A DNA stretch of 64,000 nt from RH-AL1 sp965214415 (GTDB lineage Bacteria > Pseudomonadota > Alphaproteobacteria > Rhizobiales > Beijerinckiaceae): contig CBDCBQ010000003.1 of the NCBI GenBank assembly GCA_965214415.1, positions 2,976,001 to 3,040,000 on the forward strand, given 5' to 3'. Each line of letters starts with the position of its first letter. The first letter of the stretch is position 1. Of this stretch, positions 33,931-42,774 are shown piece after piece. The notes under the pieces are model-generated. The model saw nothing but the letters and a program-made list of their open reading frames with translations. It had not been told where the DNA came from and did no database searches. The translations under genes were made by a program, and so were the position numbers.

Positions 33931-34797
33931 ATGAACTACGACCACGACTTCCACGCGGGCAATTTCGCCGACGTCGTCAAGCACATCGTGCTGACGCGCG
34001 TGCTCGCCTACCTCACCCGCAAGCCGGCGCCGTTCCGCGTGATCGACACGCACGCGGGCAGCGGGCGCACCGACCTCGCGGGCGACGCGCCGGGCCGCAC
34101 GCAGGAATGGCGGCGCGGCATCGGCAGGCTCGATCCCGCCGCGATGAGCGCCGAGGCGCGGGCGCTGCTCGAGCCCTACCTCGCCGTCGTCGGCCCGCCG
34201 CGGCAGGGCGGCTCGTATCCCGGCTCGCCGGCCCTGGCATTGGCGATGACCCGCCCGCTCGACCGCCTGATGCTGTGCGAGCTGCACCCGGCCGCGTTGG
34301 CCAAGCTGAAGGCCTGCGTCGGTCGCGATCGGCGGGCGAAGGTCGTCGCGCTCGACGGCTATGTCGGCTTGAACGCCTTCATCCCGCCGGTGGAGCGGCG
34401 CGGGATCGTGCTGATCGACCCGCCGTTCGAGGCCGCCGACGAATTCGACCGGCTGACGGCGGCGCTGCTCGCCGCGCATGCCAAATGGCGCGAGGGCGTG
34501 CTGCTCGCGTGGTACCCGATCAAGGATCGGCGCGGCGGCGAGCGCCTGGCGGCGGCCGTCGATGCGGCCGGCATCGCCGACGCGCTGCGCCTCGAGCTCG
34601 CCGTGGCGACCCCCACGCCGGACGGCCCGATGGTCGCGAGCGGCCTCGTCGTCATCAATCCGCCCTTCGTGCTGGAGGCCGAGATGGCTTGCCTTCTGCC
34701 GGAGCTTGCCCGACAGCTCGGCGGCAACGATGGCCGCGCCTTCGTCGGGCAAATCGGAGCGCCGCTCGCCGCGGCGACGGGAGGACGACACCGATGA
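33931..34797 (+). CDS. rlmJ: 23S rRNA (adenine(2030)-N6)-methyltransferase
   Basis: A 288-residue RlmJ enzyme. The family start MNYDHDFHAGNFADVVKHI is exact. VIDTHAGSGRTDLAG binds SAM and GIVLIDPPFEAADEFDRL carries the DPPF catalytic motif for adenine N6 methylation. Length matches the family (about 280). The GST gene overlaps its stop by four bases. Confidence 0.93.
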   Translation: MNYDHDFHAGNFADVVKHIVLTRVLAYLTRKPAPFRVIDTHAGSGRTDLAGDAPGRTQEWRRGIGRLDPAAMSAEARALLEPYLAVVGPPRQGGSYPGSPALALAMTRPLDRLMLCELHPAALAKLKACVGRDRRAKVVALDGYVGLNAFIPPVERRGIVLIDPPFEAADEFDRLTAALLAAHAKWREGVLLAWYPIKDRRGGERLAAAVDAAGIADALRLELAVATPTPDGPMVASGLVVINPPFVLEAEMACLLPELARQLGGNDGRAFVGQIGAPLAAATGGRHR

Positions 34798-35396
34798 TGA
34801 TCCTGCGCAGCGCGCCGCCCTCGCCGTTCGGCCGCAAGGTGAAGATCGCCGCCGCGATGCTCGGGCTGTTCGACGAGCTGGAGATCGTGCCGACCGACAC
34901 GCTCGACGCCACCGATCCGATCCGCGCGCAGAACCCGCTCGGCAAGATACCGGCGCTGATCCTCGAGGACGGCGGCGTGCTCTACGACAGCCGCGTCATC
35001 CTCGAGTTTCTCGATCACCGCGCCGGCGGCGGCAAGATCATCCCCGCCGACGGTCCCGCCCGCTTCCGGGCGCTGACCGCGCAGGCGCTGGCCGACGGCC
35101 TGACCGACGCGGCGATCCTGCAAGTCTACGAAGGCCGCTTCCGTGCCGCCGACAAGCACGAGCCGCGCTGGGTCGAGCACCAAGTCGGCAAGATGTCCCG
35201 CGCCCTCTCGGCGTTCGAGGCAGCCCCGCCCGACGGCCCGCGCACCGTCGCCCACATCGCGCTCGCCTGCGCGCTCGGCTACCTCGACTTCCGCTTCGCC
35301 GGCGCCTGGCGCGAGGGACACCCGCGACTGGTGGCCTGGCTCGACGCCTTCGCCGCCGAGGTGCCGAGCTTCGCGGCGACGGCAGTGAAGGGGTAG
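34794..35396 (+). CDS. Glutathione S-transferase family protein
   Basis: A 200-residue GST. The N-terminal thioredoxin fold begins MMILRSAPPSPFGRKVKIAA, with the Ser of PPSPFGRK in the place of the catalytic residue. NPLGKIPALILEDGG and LYDSRVILEFLDH hold the glutathione-binding cis-Pro and Glu/Ser. The C-terminal helical domain has the TVAHIALACALGYLDFRF stretch. The substrate is unknown. ATG 34794 overlaps the rlmJ stop, giving a coupled pair. A palindromic repeat follows. Confidence 0.88.
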   Translation: MMILRSAPPSPFGRKVKIAAAMLGLFDELEIVPTDTLDATDPIRAQNPLGKIPALILEDGGVLYDSRVILEFLDHRAGGGKIIPADGPARFRALTAQALADGLTDAAILQVYEGRFRAADKHEPRWVEHQVGKMSRALSAFEAAPPDGPRTVAHIALACALGYLDFRFAGAWREGHPRLVAWLDAFAAEVPSFAATAVKG

Positions 35397-35413
35397 GATT
35401 GCATTCCGTTCAG

Positions 35414-35531
35414 TAGCCTCTTGGTAAGGAGGACCGCAGGTCCGTCTCGGACCACGAGGCGGTCCCGCGATCTCTTCCGCTTGAGCCCTGGTGGTTCGAG
35501 ACGCCGCTACGCGGCTCCTCGCCATGAGGGG
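35414..35531. repeat. Long palindromic intergenic repeat, copy 1
   Basis: An imperfect palindrome of about 118 bases starting TAGCCTCTTGGTAAGGAGG and ending GGCTCCTCGCCATGAGGGG, with inner arms TCTCGGACCACGAGGC and GGTGGTTCGAGACG. It is homologous to 39636-39749. Position between the GST and isomerase genes suggests a dispersed REP-like element that can fold as RNA or DNA hairpin. Confidence 0.75.
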
Positions 35532-35544
35532 ATTGAAAGAAGCC

Positions 35545-36195
35545 ATGACCCTGTCCCAACCCGCCCGCCACGCCGAGTGGTATTTCGACGTCATCTCGCC
35601 GTTCGCTTACCTGCAGCTGAAGGCGCACCTGCCCCAATTGCGCTCGATGGCGGCGATCACGCCGAAGCCCATCGTGCTCGGCGCCATTCTCGCGCATTGG
35701 GGCCAGAAGGGGCCGGCCGAGATCGAGCCGAAGCGGCTGCACACCTACCGGATCGCCCAGCATCGCGCGGGCGTGCTCGGCGTGCCGTTGTGCTTCCCGC
35801 CGACGCACCCGTTCAACCCGATCGCCGCCTCGCGCGCCGTCGTGGCTTGCGGCAGCGACTGGGTGACGATCGAGACCGTGTTCGACGCGATCTGGCGCGA
35901 CGGTCTCGACCTCGGCGGCGCGGCGGGGCTCGAGGCGCTGGCGGGCCGCCTCGACGCGCCCGATCTCGCCCAGCGGATCGGCACCGACGCGGTCAAGCAG
36001 GAGCTGCGCGCCAACGGCGAGGCGGCGCTGGCGGCGGGCGTGTTCGGCGTGCCCACCTTCGTCGCCGACGGCCACGCCTTCTGGGGCGAGGACGCGACCC
36101 CGCTGTTCGAGGCCTATCTCGCCGATCCCGAGCTATTCGAGACCCCGGAGATGGCGCGGCTCGCGGCAATTCCGGTTGGCATCACCCGCAAGTAG
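35545..36195 (+). CDS. DsbA-family 2-hydroxychromene-2-carboxylate isomerase-like protein
   Basis: A 216-residue protein with the kappa-class GST/HCCA isomerase fold: WYFDVISPFAYLQLKAHLPQ, PFNPIAASRAVVACGSDW and the end GVFGVPTFVADGHAFWGED containing the cis-Pro. A Ser in ISPF replaces the thiol pair, as in glutathione-dependent isomerases. It may act in aromatic-compound breakdown, but no other degradation gene is nearby. ATG 35545 fits the family start; the frame extends upstream into the palindromic repeat, which is unlikely to be coding. Confidence 0.82.
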   Translation: MTLSQPARHAEWYFDVISPFAYLQLKAHLPQLRSMAAITPKPIVLGAILAHWGQKGPAEIEPKRLHTYRIAQHRAGVLGVPLCFPPTHPFNPIAASRAVVACGSDWVTIETVFDAIWRDGLDLGGAAGLEALAGRLDAPDLAQRIGTDAVKQELRANGEAALAAGVFGVPTFVADGHAFWGEDATPLFEAYLADPELFETPEMARLAAIPVGITRK

Positions 36196-36302
36196 CGGCT
36201 CGAAAAGCTCTTCACCCTTACGCGCGAAACGGGTCGCGTCGGCGCCACCACCTTGATAAGGAGTGCCGCCCCGAAGACCCGTAGCCCCGTGAACGCCCCC
36301 AG

Positions 36303-37436
36303 ATGAACGCTCCCATGCAGCTTCCCTTCGCCGACGACCGCCAGCGCCAGGAAGCGCTGATCGGCCATCTCGTCGGCGCCGGCTATGTCCGCTGCGAGCC
36401 CGCGCTGCTGCAGCCGGCGGCGGCGTTCTTCGACTCCGGCGAGGACATGCGCGGGCGGCTGTTTCTCACCCACGACATCTCGGGCGCCGAGCTGTGCCTG
36501 CGGCCCGAGTACACGATCCCGGTCTGCCGGCACTACATCGCCTCGGCCGATTTCGGCCATCCGGCCGCCTACTCCTATTGTGGGCCGGTGTTCCGCCTGC
36601 GTCGCGACGGGCCGGGCGAGTTCGTCCAGGCCGGCATCGAGAATTACGGCCAGACCGACCGCGAGGCGGCGGACGCCGAGATCCTGACGCTGTCGCTCGA
36701 GGCCGCAGCGCTGGCGACCCCGGTCAAGCTCGAGACGACGATCGGCGACGCGGGGCTGTTCTCCGAGCTGCTCGACGCGCTCGCCATCCCGCCGCAATGG
36801 CGCCGTCGGATCATCCGCGGCCTCGCCCAGGGCAAGGGCCTGGCCGGCATCCTCGATTCGCCGCGCAACGGCGGCATCGATCATTCCGGCGTGCTCGCCG
36901 CGCTCGCCGGCGTCGACAAGAAGGGCGCCCGCGCGCTCGTCGAGGACCTGCTGGCGATCGCCGGCATCACCGCCGTCGGCGGCCGCAGCGCGTCCGAGAT
37001 CGCCGATCGCTTCCTCGAGCAGGCGGCGCTGAAGGGCGGGTCCGGCGTTCCTGCCGAGGCGCGCGGCGTGATGGAGCGATTCTTGGCCATCGGCGGCGAT
37101 CCGGATCGGGCGGCCGTGCTGCTGCGCGCGCTCGCCGACGACGCCAAGCTGCCGATCGGCCCGGCGCTCGACCGGTTCGATCATCGGCTCGGCTTCATGG
37201 CCGCGCGCGGGCTCGATGTCGCCGCGCTGCGCTTCTCGGCCCGCCTGCTCCGCAACCTCGACTATTACACCGGCTTCGTGTTCGAGGCGCGCGACGCGGC
37301 GCGGCCCGGCGACGCGCCGATCATCGGCGGCGGCCGCTACGATCGGCTCGCCACGACGCTCGGCGCCACCGCCGAGGTGCCGGCCGTCGGCGCCGCGCTC
37401 TGGGCCGACCGCCGCACCGCTGGAGGCCTCACGTGA
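36303..37436 (+). CDS. hisZ: ATP phosphoribosyltransferase regulatory subunit
   Basis: A 377-residue histidyl-tRNA synthetase paralogue without tRNA charging role; it forms the regulatory part of the HisG enzyme in the first step of histidine synthesis. Motif-2-like FVQAGIENYGQTDREAADAE and ARLLRNLDYYTGFVFEA, plus GGGRYDRLATTLGA, are family landmarks. The hisG GTG overlaps its stop by four bases. Confidence 0.93.
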   Translation: MNAPMQLPFADDRQRQEALIGHLVGAGYVRCEPALLQPAAAFFDSGEDMRGRLFLTHDISGAELCLRPEYTIPVCRHYIASADFGHPAAYSYCGPVFRLRRDGPGEFVQAGIENYGQTDREAADAEILTLSLEAAALATPVKLETTIGDAGLFSELLDALAIPPQWRRRIIRGLAQGKGLAGILDSPRNGGIDHSGVLAALAGVDKKGARALVEDLLAIAGITAVGGRSASEIADRFLEQAALKGGSGVPAEARGVMERFLAIGGDPDRAAVLLRALADDAKLPIGPALDRFDHRLGFMAARGLDVAALRFSARLLRNLDYYTGFVFEARDAARPGDAPIIGGGRYDRLATTLGATAEVPAVGAALWADRRTAGGLT

Positions 37437-38413
37437 GCGGGCCGTTCGTGCTCGCCGTCCCCTCCAAGGGGCGGCTCCAGGAGAACGCCTCCGCCTTTTT
37501 CGCCCGCGCCGGCCTGCGCCTCGTCCAGGGACGCGGCGCGCGCGACTATCGCGGCACGCTGGACGGGATCGACGATGTCGAGGTCGCGTTCGTGTCGGCG
37601 GCCGAGATCGTCGGCCTGCTCGCGGCCGGGCAGGCGCACATGGGCGTCACCGGCGAGGATCTGGTGCGCGAGACGGTCGAGGGCGCCGATCAGAAGCTCG
37701 AGCTGCTGACCCCGCTCGGGTTCGGCAACGCGAACGTCGTCGTCGCCGTGCCGCAGGCCTGGATCGACGTGCGCACGATGGCCGATCTCGAGGACGTGGC
37801 GGCGGCCTTCTATACGAAGCGCGGCGAGCGGATGCGGGTCGCGACGAAATACGTGAACCTGACACGACGCTTCTTCGCCGAGACGCATGTCGGCGACTAC
37901 CGCATCGTCGAGAGCCTCGGCGCCACGGAGGGCGCGCCGGCGGCGGGACAGGCCGAGCTGATCGTCGACATCACGACGACCGGCGCGACCCTCGCCGCCA
38001 ACGGCCTGAAGGTGCTCGACGATGGCGTGATCCTGCGCTCGGAAGCGAACCTCGTCGCCTCGCTCGGCGCGCGCTGGAACGAGGAGACGCGCGAGCAGGC
38101 CCGCCAGATCCTCGGCCGCATCGCGGCGGAGGAGACCGCGCGCCTCACTCGCGATGTCGTCGCGCAATTCGACCGCGCCCGAGCCGATCCGCGCGACAAT
38201 CTGATCACCGAGGCCGGTCACCGGTTCGGCGCCAGCCTGCGCTCGCAGAATGTCGCCGGGCGCTTGACCTTGACGTGCCTGCACGACAAGGTCGCGCCGC
38301 TCGCCGACTGGCTCATCAGCCACGGTGCCGAGCATGTGACGGTCGCGGCGATGGACTACGTGTTCTCGCCCGTGAACCGGCTGCACGAGAGACTGCTGCG
38401 ACGGCTCGCCTGA
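37433..38413 (+). CDS. hisG: ATP phosphoribosyltransferase catalytic subunit
   Basis: A 326-residue protein joining ATP and phosphoribosyl pyrophosphate. It begins FVLAVPSKGRLQENASAFF and holds the PRPP-binding loop AELIVDITTTGATLAANGLK. Short-form HisG proteins that need HisZ are about 210-230 residues; this one is longer, with a C-terminal region (NLITEAGHRFGASLRSQNVA), as I recall for other alphaproteobacteria. GTG start coupled to hisZ. Confidence 0.93.
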   Translation: MSGPFVLAVPSKGRLQENASAFFARAGLRLVQGRGARDYRGTLDGIDDVEVAFVSAAEIVGLLAAGQAHMGVTGEDLVRETVEGADQKLELLTPLGFGNANVVVAVPQAWIDVRTMADLEDVAAAFYTKRGERMRVATKYVNLTRRFFAETHVGDYRIVESLGATEGAPAAGQAELIVDITTTGATLAANGLKVLDDGVILRSEANLVASLGARWNEETREQARQILGRIAAEETARLTRDVVAQFDRARADPRDNLITEAGHRFGASLRSQNVAGRLTLTCLHDKVAPLADWLISHGAEHVTVAAMDYVFSPVNRLHERLLRRLA

Positions 38414-38485
38414 AGGCCGCCTTTCGCTCGCGACCTCTCCTCACCACCTAAGGGACGACGCCTCGCGGAAGGCGCATCACAGGGA

Positions 38486-39628
38486 GTGTCCTTGATCTTG
38501 GACGGCATCACCGCCCGCGAGACCGAGGAGAACCGGGAGCCCGACGACGCGGAGGCCGTGCGCGAGCGCAAGCCCCACGGCAAGCTCACGACAAAGGTTC
38601 TCAACGCCGTCATCCCCGACCATGTCGAGGACAAGTACGCGGCGCGCCGCAGGATCATGCGCGGGCTCGGCATCGCGCTCAGCGTCGGCATCGCGCTGCT
38701 CGCCATCTTCGTGTTGACGCGCACCTTCATGCAGATCGACTTCCAGGATCTGCGCGACGCCGTCGCCGCGACGAGCGCCGAGCGGATCGTGCTCGCCTGC
38801 CTCCTCACCGCCGTCTCGTTTCTCGCGCTCACCGGCTACGACGCGCTGGCCCTACGCCAACTCAAGCTGCACGTGCCTTATCCGACGACGGCGCTCGCCT
38901 CGTTCACGAGCTACTCGATCTCCTTCACGCTCGGCTTCCCGCTGATCACGGCGGGCACGGTGCGCTACTGGATCTACTCGACCAAGGGCCTGTCGGCGGG
39001 CAAGGTCGCCAGCCTCACCATCATCGCCGGGCTGACGTTCTGGCTCGGCATGGTGCTCGTGATCGGCATCGGCTTCGCGGTGCGCGCGCCGGGCGTCTCG
39101 CATCTCGACCATCTGGCGCCGGTCTTGAATCGCGTGATCGGCATCGCCATCATCGCCGCGCTGGTTGCCTATCTGGTCTGGGCGGCCCGGGGCCGCCGGT
39201 TCGTGCGCATCCAAGGGTTTCGGCTCGAGCTGCCGGGGATCTGGCTCAGCCTCGGGCAGATCTGCCTCGGCCTGATCGACCTCTGCGCCGCCGGCGGCGT
39301 CCTCTACGTGCTGCTCGCGCCGCCGCGGCTGATCGACTATCTCAGTTTCATCACGCTCTACGTGTTCGGCTCGCTGCTCGGCATCGCCTCCAATGCGCCG
39401 GGCGGCATCGGCGTCTTCGAGGCGACGATGCTGAAGACCGTGCCGGCGCACTCCGAGGCCGAGCTGTTCGCGGCGCTGCTCCTGTTTCGCATCATCTATT
39501 ATCTCGTGCCCTTCGTGCTCGCCCTGGCAATGCTCGGCGCGCACGAGAGCATCAAGCGCTGGAAGAGCCTGCGCGCCGCCATGCTCGGCGAAGACGACGA
39601 CGATCCCGAGGGGGATACGATCGGCTGA
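38486..39628 (+). CDS. YbhN/LPG synthase-like integral membrane protein
   Basis: A 380-residue membrane protein of the lysylphosphatidylglycerol synthase transmembrane/UPF0104 type. After about 55 polar residues come at least seven hydrophobic helices, including GLGIALSVGIALLAIFVLT and TIIAGLTFWLGMVLVIGIGF. The conserved LGIASNAPGGIGVFEATML and YLVPFVLALAMLG belong to the family core. No soluble synthase domain is attached, so lipid transport or flipping is more likely than aminoacylation. The acidic C-terminus (EDDDDPEGD) is cytoplasmic. GTG start at 38486 with AGGGA just upstream. Confidence 0.83.
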   Translation: MSLILDGITARETEENREPDDAEAVRERKPHGKLTTKVLNAVIPDHVEDKYAARRRIMRGLGIALSVGIALLAIFVLTRTFMQIDFQDLRDAVAATSAERIVLACLLTAVSFLALTGYDALALRQLKLHVPYPTTALASFTSYSISFTLGFPLITAGTVRYWIYSTKGLSAGKVASLTIIAGLTFWLGMVLVIGIGFAVRAPGVSHLDHLAPVLNRVIGIAIIAALVAYLVWAARGRRFVRIQGFRLELPGIWLSLGQICLGLIDLCAAGGVLYVLLAPPRLIDYLSFITLYVFGSLLGIASNAPGGIGVFEATMLKTVPAHSEAELFAALLLFRIIYYLVPFVLALAMLGAHESIKRWKSLRAAMLGEDDDDPEGDTIG

Positions 39629-39635
39629 ACCTCGG

Positions 39636-39749
39636 TAGCCTCATGGTGAGGAGTCCGAAGGCCGTCTCGAACCACGAGGCGGTCCGGAGATGTCACCTGG
39701 AGCCTTCGTGGTTCGAGACAAGCCTTCGGCGTTCCTCACCATGAGGGGG
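39636..39749. repeat. Long palindromic intergenic repeat, copy 2
   Basis: The arms are almost perfect complements: CCTCATGGTGAGGAG pairs with TTCCTCACCATGAGG, and GTCTCGAACCACGAGGC with GCCTTCGTGGTTCGAGAC. It is homologous to 35414-35531 and sits between the converging YbhN-like and ribF genes, where it could also terminate transcription. Confidence 0.8.
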
Positions 39750-39774
39750 TGGAGGTGCAACGATATGAGTTCGC

Positions 39775-40836
39775 TCAGCCGGCGTCGCGGGCCAGCGCCG
39801 CCTGGGCGTCGGCGGCGTCGGCGTGCATCTGCGTCGTCAGCGCGTCGAGCGTATCGAATTTCGCCTCGCCGCGCAGCCAGGCGATGAAGTCGACCTGCAT
39901 CGTCGACCCATAGAGATCGCCCGAAAAATCGAACAGGAACACCTCGAGCAGCGGCACGCCGTCGGCTTCGACCGTCGGCCGCCGGCCCCAGCTGGCGACG
40001 GCATCGTGACGCATGCCGGCAACCGTCGCGCGCACGGCGTAGATGCCGTGGCGCAGACGGCAGCTCGGGTCGGCGACGAGATTGGCGGTGGGAAAGCCCA
40101 GCGTGCGGCCGAGCCGCTGGCCGCCGCGCACCACGCCGGTGATCGAGTAGGGATGGCCGAGCAGGGCCTTCGCGCGCCCGACGTCGCCGACCTCGAGCGC
40201 GGCCCGCGTCGCGGTCGACGAGGCGACGACGATGGGGCCGGCGCCATCCGACTCGACCTTCGGCACGATCTCGACGTCGAATCCATGCGCGCGGCCGGCC
40301 TCCACGAGGAACTCCGGCGTGCCGCCACGACCCTTGCCGAAGTGGAAATCATAGCCCGCGACCACGGCGCTGGCGCCGAGCCGCTCGACCAGGATATCAC
40401 GCACGAACGCCTCGGCGGGCAACGACGCCATCGCCTTGTCGAAGGACAGGACGATCATGCCGTCGATGTCGAAATGTCCGAGCAGCCGCGCCTTTTCGGC
40501 GAGCGGGGTGAGCCGGAAGATCGTGCCGGCGCCCGCGAAATAGTCGCTCGGATGCGGCTCGAAGGTGACGGCGGCGCACGGCAGGCCGCGTTCGTCGGCG
40601 AGCGCCATCGCGCGCGCGATCACGGCCTTGTGGCCGCGATGGATGCCGTCGAAATTGCCGATCGCCAGGACGGCGTGGCGAAGACCTTCCGGTGGTTCCG
40701 CGGGATCGACGGCGAGCACGAAGCGCCGCGGTTTTGGGGAGTCGGCCAAGACGGTCAGGACCAGGTGTATTCTCGGGGACAACGGCCGGGCTGGGCGCGG
40801 CGGACCCTGCAATGACGGATACCGATCGTCAAGCAT
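39775..40836 (-). CDS. ribF: Bifunctional riboflavin kinase/FAD synthetase
   Basis: About 353 residues. The N-terminal FAD synthetase domain shows HAVLAIGNFDGIHRGHKAVI (nucleotidyl-transfer motif) and VAGYDFHFGKGRGGTPEFL. The C-terminal kinase domain has GRTLGFPTANLVADPSCRL and GIYAVRATVAG, and ends with a Glu-containing motif LLEVFLFDFSGDLYG. It makes FMN and FAD from riboflavin. The first 35 residues are not family-like, so the true start may be a GTG or TTG downstream of 40836. Confidence 0.92.
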   Translation of the reverse strand: MLDDRYPSLQGPPRPARPLSPRIHLVLTVLADSPKPRRFVLAVDPAEPPEGLRHAVLAIGNFDGIHRGHKAVIARAMALADERGLPCAAVTFEPHPSDYFAGAGTIFRLTPLAEKARLLGHFDIDGMIVLSFDKAMASLPAEAFVRDILVERLGASAVVAGYDFHFGKGRGGTPEFLVEAGRAHGFDVEIVPKVESDGAGPIVVASSTATRAALEVGDVGRAKALLGHPYSITGVVRGGQRLGRTLGFPTANLVADPSCRLRHGIYAVRATVAGMRHDAVASWGRRPTVEADGVPLLEVFLFDFSGDLYGSTMQVDFIAWLRGEAKFDTLDALTTQMHADAADAQAALARDAG

Positions 40837-41001
40837 AGGCGCAACTAGTCCGGCGCGGCGCCCTCGCGCTGCGTCAAGATCGGTATTTCGGTCATTCGCT
40901 TAAGGGATTTTCAAGTGCGGTGGCCCCTATTGGGCGGACCGGCCCGAGGACCGGGCTCGGCTTGCAACCGGGCACGGGGGCGCCGGACACGGAGTTTTGC
41001 A

Positions 41002-41394
41002 ATGACCGCCGATTTCGCGATGCCCATTCTGGTTGTCGACGACTATCAGACCATGGTGCGTATCATCCGCAACCTTTTGAAGCAGATCGGGTACGAGAAC
41101 GTCGATGACGCGGCCGACGGCGAGGACGCTCTCCGCAAGATCAAGGAGAAGCCTTTTGCGCTCATCATCTCGGACTGGAACATGGAGCCGATGACAGGCT
41201 TCCAGCTGCTCCAGAAGGTGCGCGAGACGCGCGGCTCGGCCGAGATCCCCTTCATCATGGTGACCGCGGAATCGAAGACCGACAACGTCGTCGCCGCGCG
41301 GCGGGCGGGCGTCAGCCATTACATCGTCAAGCCGTTTAACGCGGCGACCTTGAAGGCCAAGATCGACGCCGTCTTCGCCGCCATGGCGGCCTGA
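41002..41394 (+). CDS. cheY: CheY-like single-domain response regulator
   Basis: A 130-residue receiver. The acidic pocket is in ILVVDDYQTM, the phospho-acceptor Asp in LIISDWNMEPMTG, the Thr in IMVTAESKTDN, and the Lys in HYIVKPFNAATLKAKI. There is no output domain, as in chemotaxis CheY. The sequence is close to CheY of alphaproteobacteria, but no che genes adjoin. ATG 41002 fits the family start. Confidence 0.88.
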   Translation: MTADFAMPILVVDDYQTMVRIIRNLLKQIGYENVDDAADGEDALRKIKEKPFALIISDWNMEPMTGFQLLQKVRETRGSAEIPFIMVTAESKTDNVVAARRAGVSHYIVKPFNAATLKAKIDAVFAAMAA

Positions 41395-41419
41395 GCTCGC
41401 GATCGGCCCGGCACTCGTT

Positions 41420-42070
41420 CTAGAGCGGCTTCTCGCCGGCGAGATGCACGATCAAGTAGGAGGGCCACACCGCGTTCCAGTCCTTCGCGTAGCGCGCCGG
41501 CATGATCGTCGTCGGGGCGATGATCTGCGTGCGATGCTCGTAGGCCACCTCGAGCGTGCGAATGCCCGCGTCCTCGAATACCAGCGATAAGGCCTCCCTG
41601 CTGAAGCGGAAGAAATCCGACGGGTAGCCGTGCAAGGGAAACGTCTGGTGGGTGGCGATGTAGCAGCGGCCGCCCGGCTTCAGGATCCGCGCCACCTCCT
41701 TCGCCGCGATCCACGGGCGCTCAAGATGCTCGAAGACGGCGACCGCGATGAACGCATTGAAGCGGCCGGTCCAGTCGGTCGGGAGCTTGTGGAGGTCGGC
41801 GACGAGATCGACGTCGGACCCGTCCTCCACGTCGATCATAAGATAATTCTCGCGTCGTACCTGCGTGAACTCGTCTTGGGAGTGGGTGGACTCCCCCTCG
41901 ACGGCCTGCTTGGTTCCGACCTCGAGGACGGAGCCGGTGGCATCCAACGTCGGCGCCCACCCGAAGAAGCGCTCGCGTGGCGCGCTGCTCGATATGTCGG
42001 GCTGAGGCTCCTGCATGATGATGCTGCGACGAGCACCGGGCAGAAGGTCCCGCAAACTCCTGAGAGCCAT
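41420..42070 (-). CDS. SAM-dependent methyltransferase, type 11
   Basis: A 216-residue class I methyltransferase. GSVLEVGTKQAVEG is a variant SAM loop, VDLVADLHKLPTDWTGRFNA carries the acidic residue and motif II, and AKEVARILKPGGRCYIATHQ is the typical post-motif. LHGYPSDFFRFSREALS is found in methyltransferases linked to sugar or surface-polymer genes, which suits the nearby manC. Substrate not determined. Confidence 0.78.
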   Translation of the reverse strand: MALRSLRDLLPGARRSIIMQEPQPDISSSAPRERFFGWAPTLDATGSVLEVGTKQAVEGESTHSQDEFTQVRRENYLMIDVEDGSDVDLVADLHKLPTDWTGRFNAFIAVAVFEHLERPWIAAKEVARILKPGGRCYIATHQTFPLHGYPSDFFRFSREALSLVFEDAGIRTLEVAYEHRTQIIAPTTIMPARYAKDWNAVWPSYLIVHLAGEKPL

Positions 42071-42191
42071 CGAATCTCGATCCTATCGCCGGCTGAGGAA
42101 GCCCGGCTTGTTCCCTTTTTCGGCCGGAAAGTCTATCGATGCGACTTGGATACCGGGTTCGCCCCCCAGGATCGAAGGTTGCCACGCGACG

Positions 42192-42759
42192 TCATCGACC
42201 GCCGAGGCATACTTGGCGTGGAGCCTCGAGCGACACGGCGGCGCGCGACACGAGCTGCTCGACGGCGCGATTGTCGCCATGGGCGCGGAACGCGCTGGCC
42301 GCGCCCGGATCAAGGCGAAGGTGCATGCGGCGCTGGCGCGGCGGATCAGCGAGCGCGCCCTGCCCTGCGAGGCATTTCCGGACGGGATGGCGGTCCGCGT
42401 CGACGACGTCACGGTCTTCGAGCCCGACGCGCTCGTGCGATGTGGCAGCCCACTCGATGATGAAGCGGTGATCGTCACCGACCCTGTTGTCGTCGTCGAG
42501 GTGGTCTCACCCTCGACGCAGCGCATCGACGTGCTGGTGAAGCTCGCCCGCTACTTCCGCAACGCGAGCCTCGGTCATTATCTTATCGTGCTGCCGGGGC
42601 CGCGCCTCGTGATCCATTACAGGCGGGCGGCGAGCGGCGCGATCGAGACGACGAGCCATGACTCCGACGGGCCCGCCCACGGCACGATCATCCTCGAGCC
42701 GCCCGACCTCCGAGATCGAGATCGCCGGGCTGTTTCTCCCGGCGACACTCGTCTCGTGA
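42192..42759 (+). pseudogene. Uma2-family (DUF820) gene with a C-terminal frameshift
   Basis: The Uma2 nuclease-fold core is clear: AEAYLAWSLERHGGARHELL, EAFPDGMAVRVDDVTVFEPD, DPVVVVEVVSPSTQRIDVLV and KLARYFRNASLGHYLIVLPG, including the PD-(D/E)XK-like Asp and Glu. No plausible start codon precedes the homology in frame. Near 42705 the expected ending continues in the next frame (EIEIAGLFLPATLVS, then TGA 42757-42759), while the original frame runs on into unrelated sequence. A defective copy is likely; function in the family is poorly known. Confidence 0.6.
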
Positions 42760-42774
42760 TGGACGACCGCGCGG

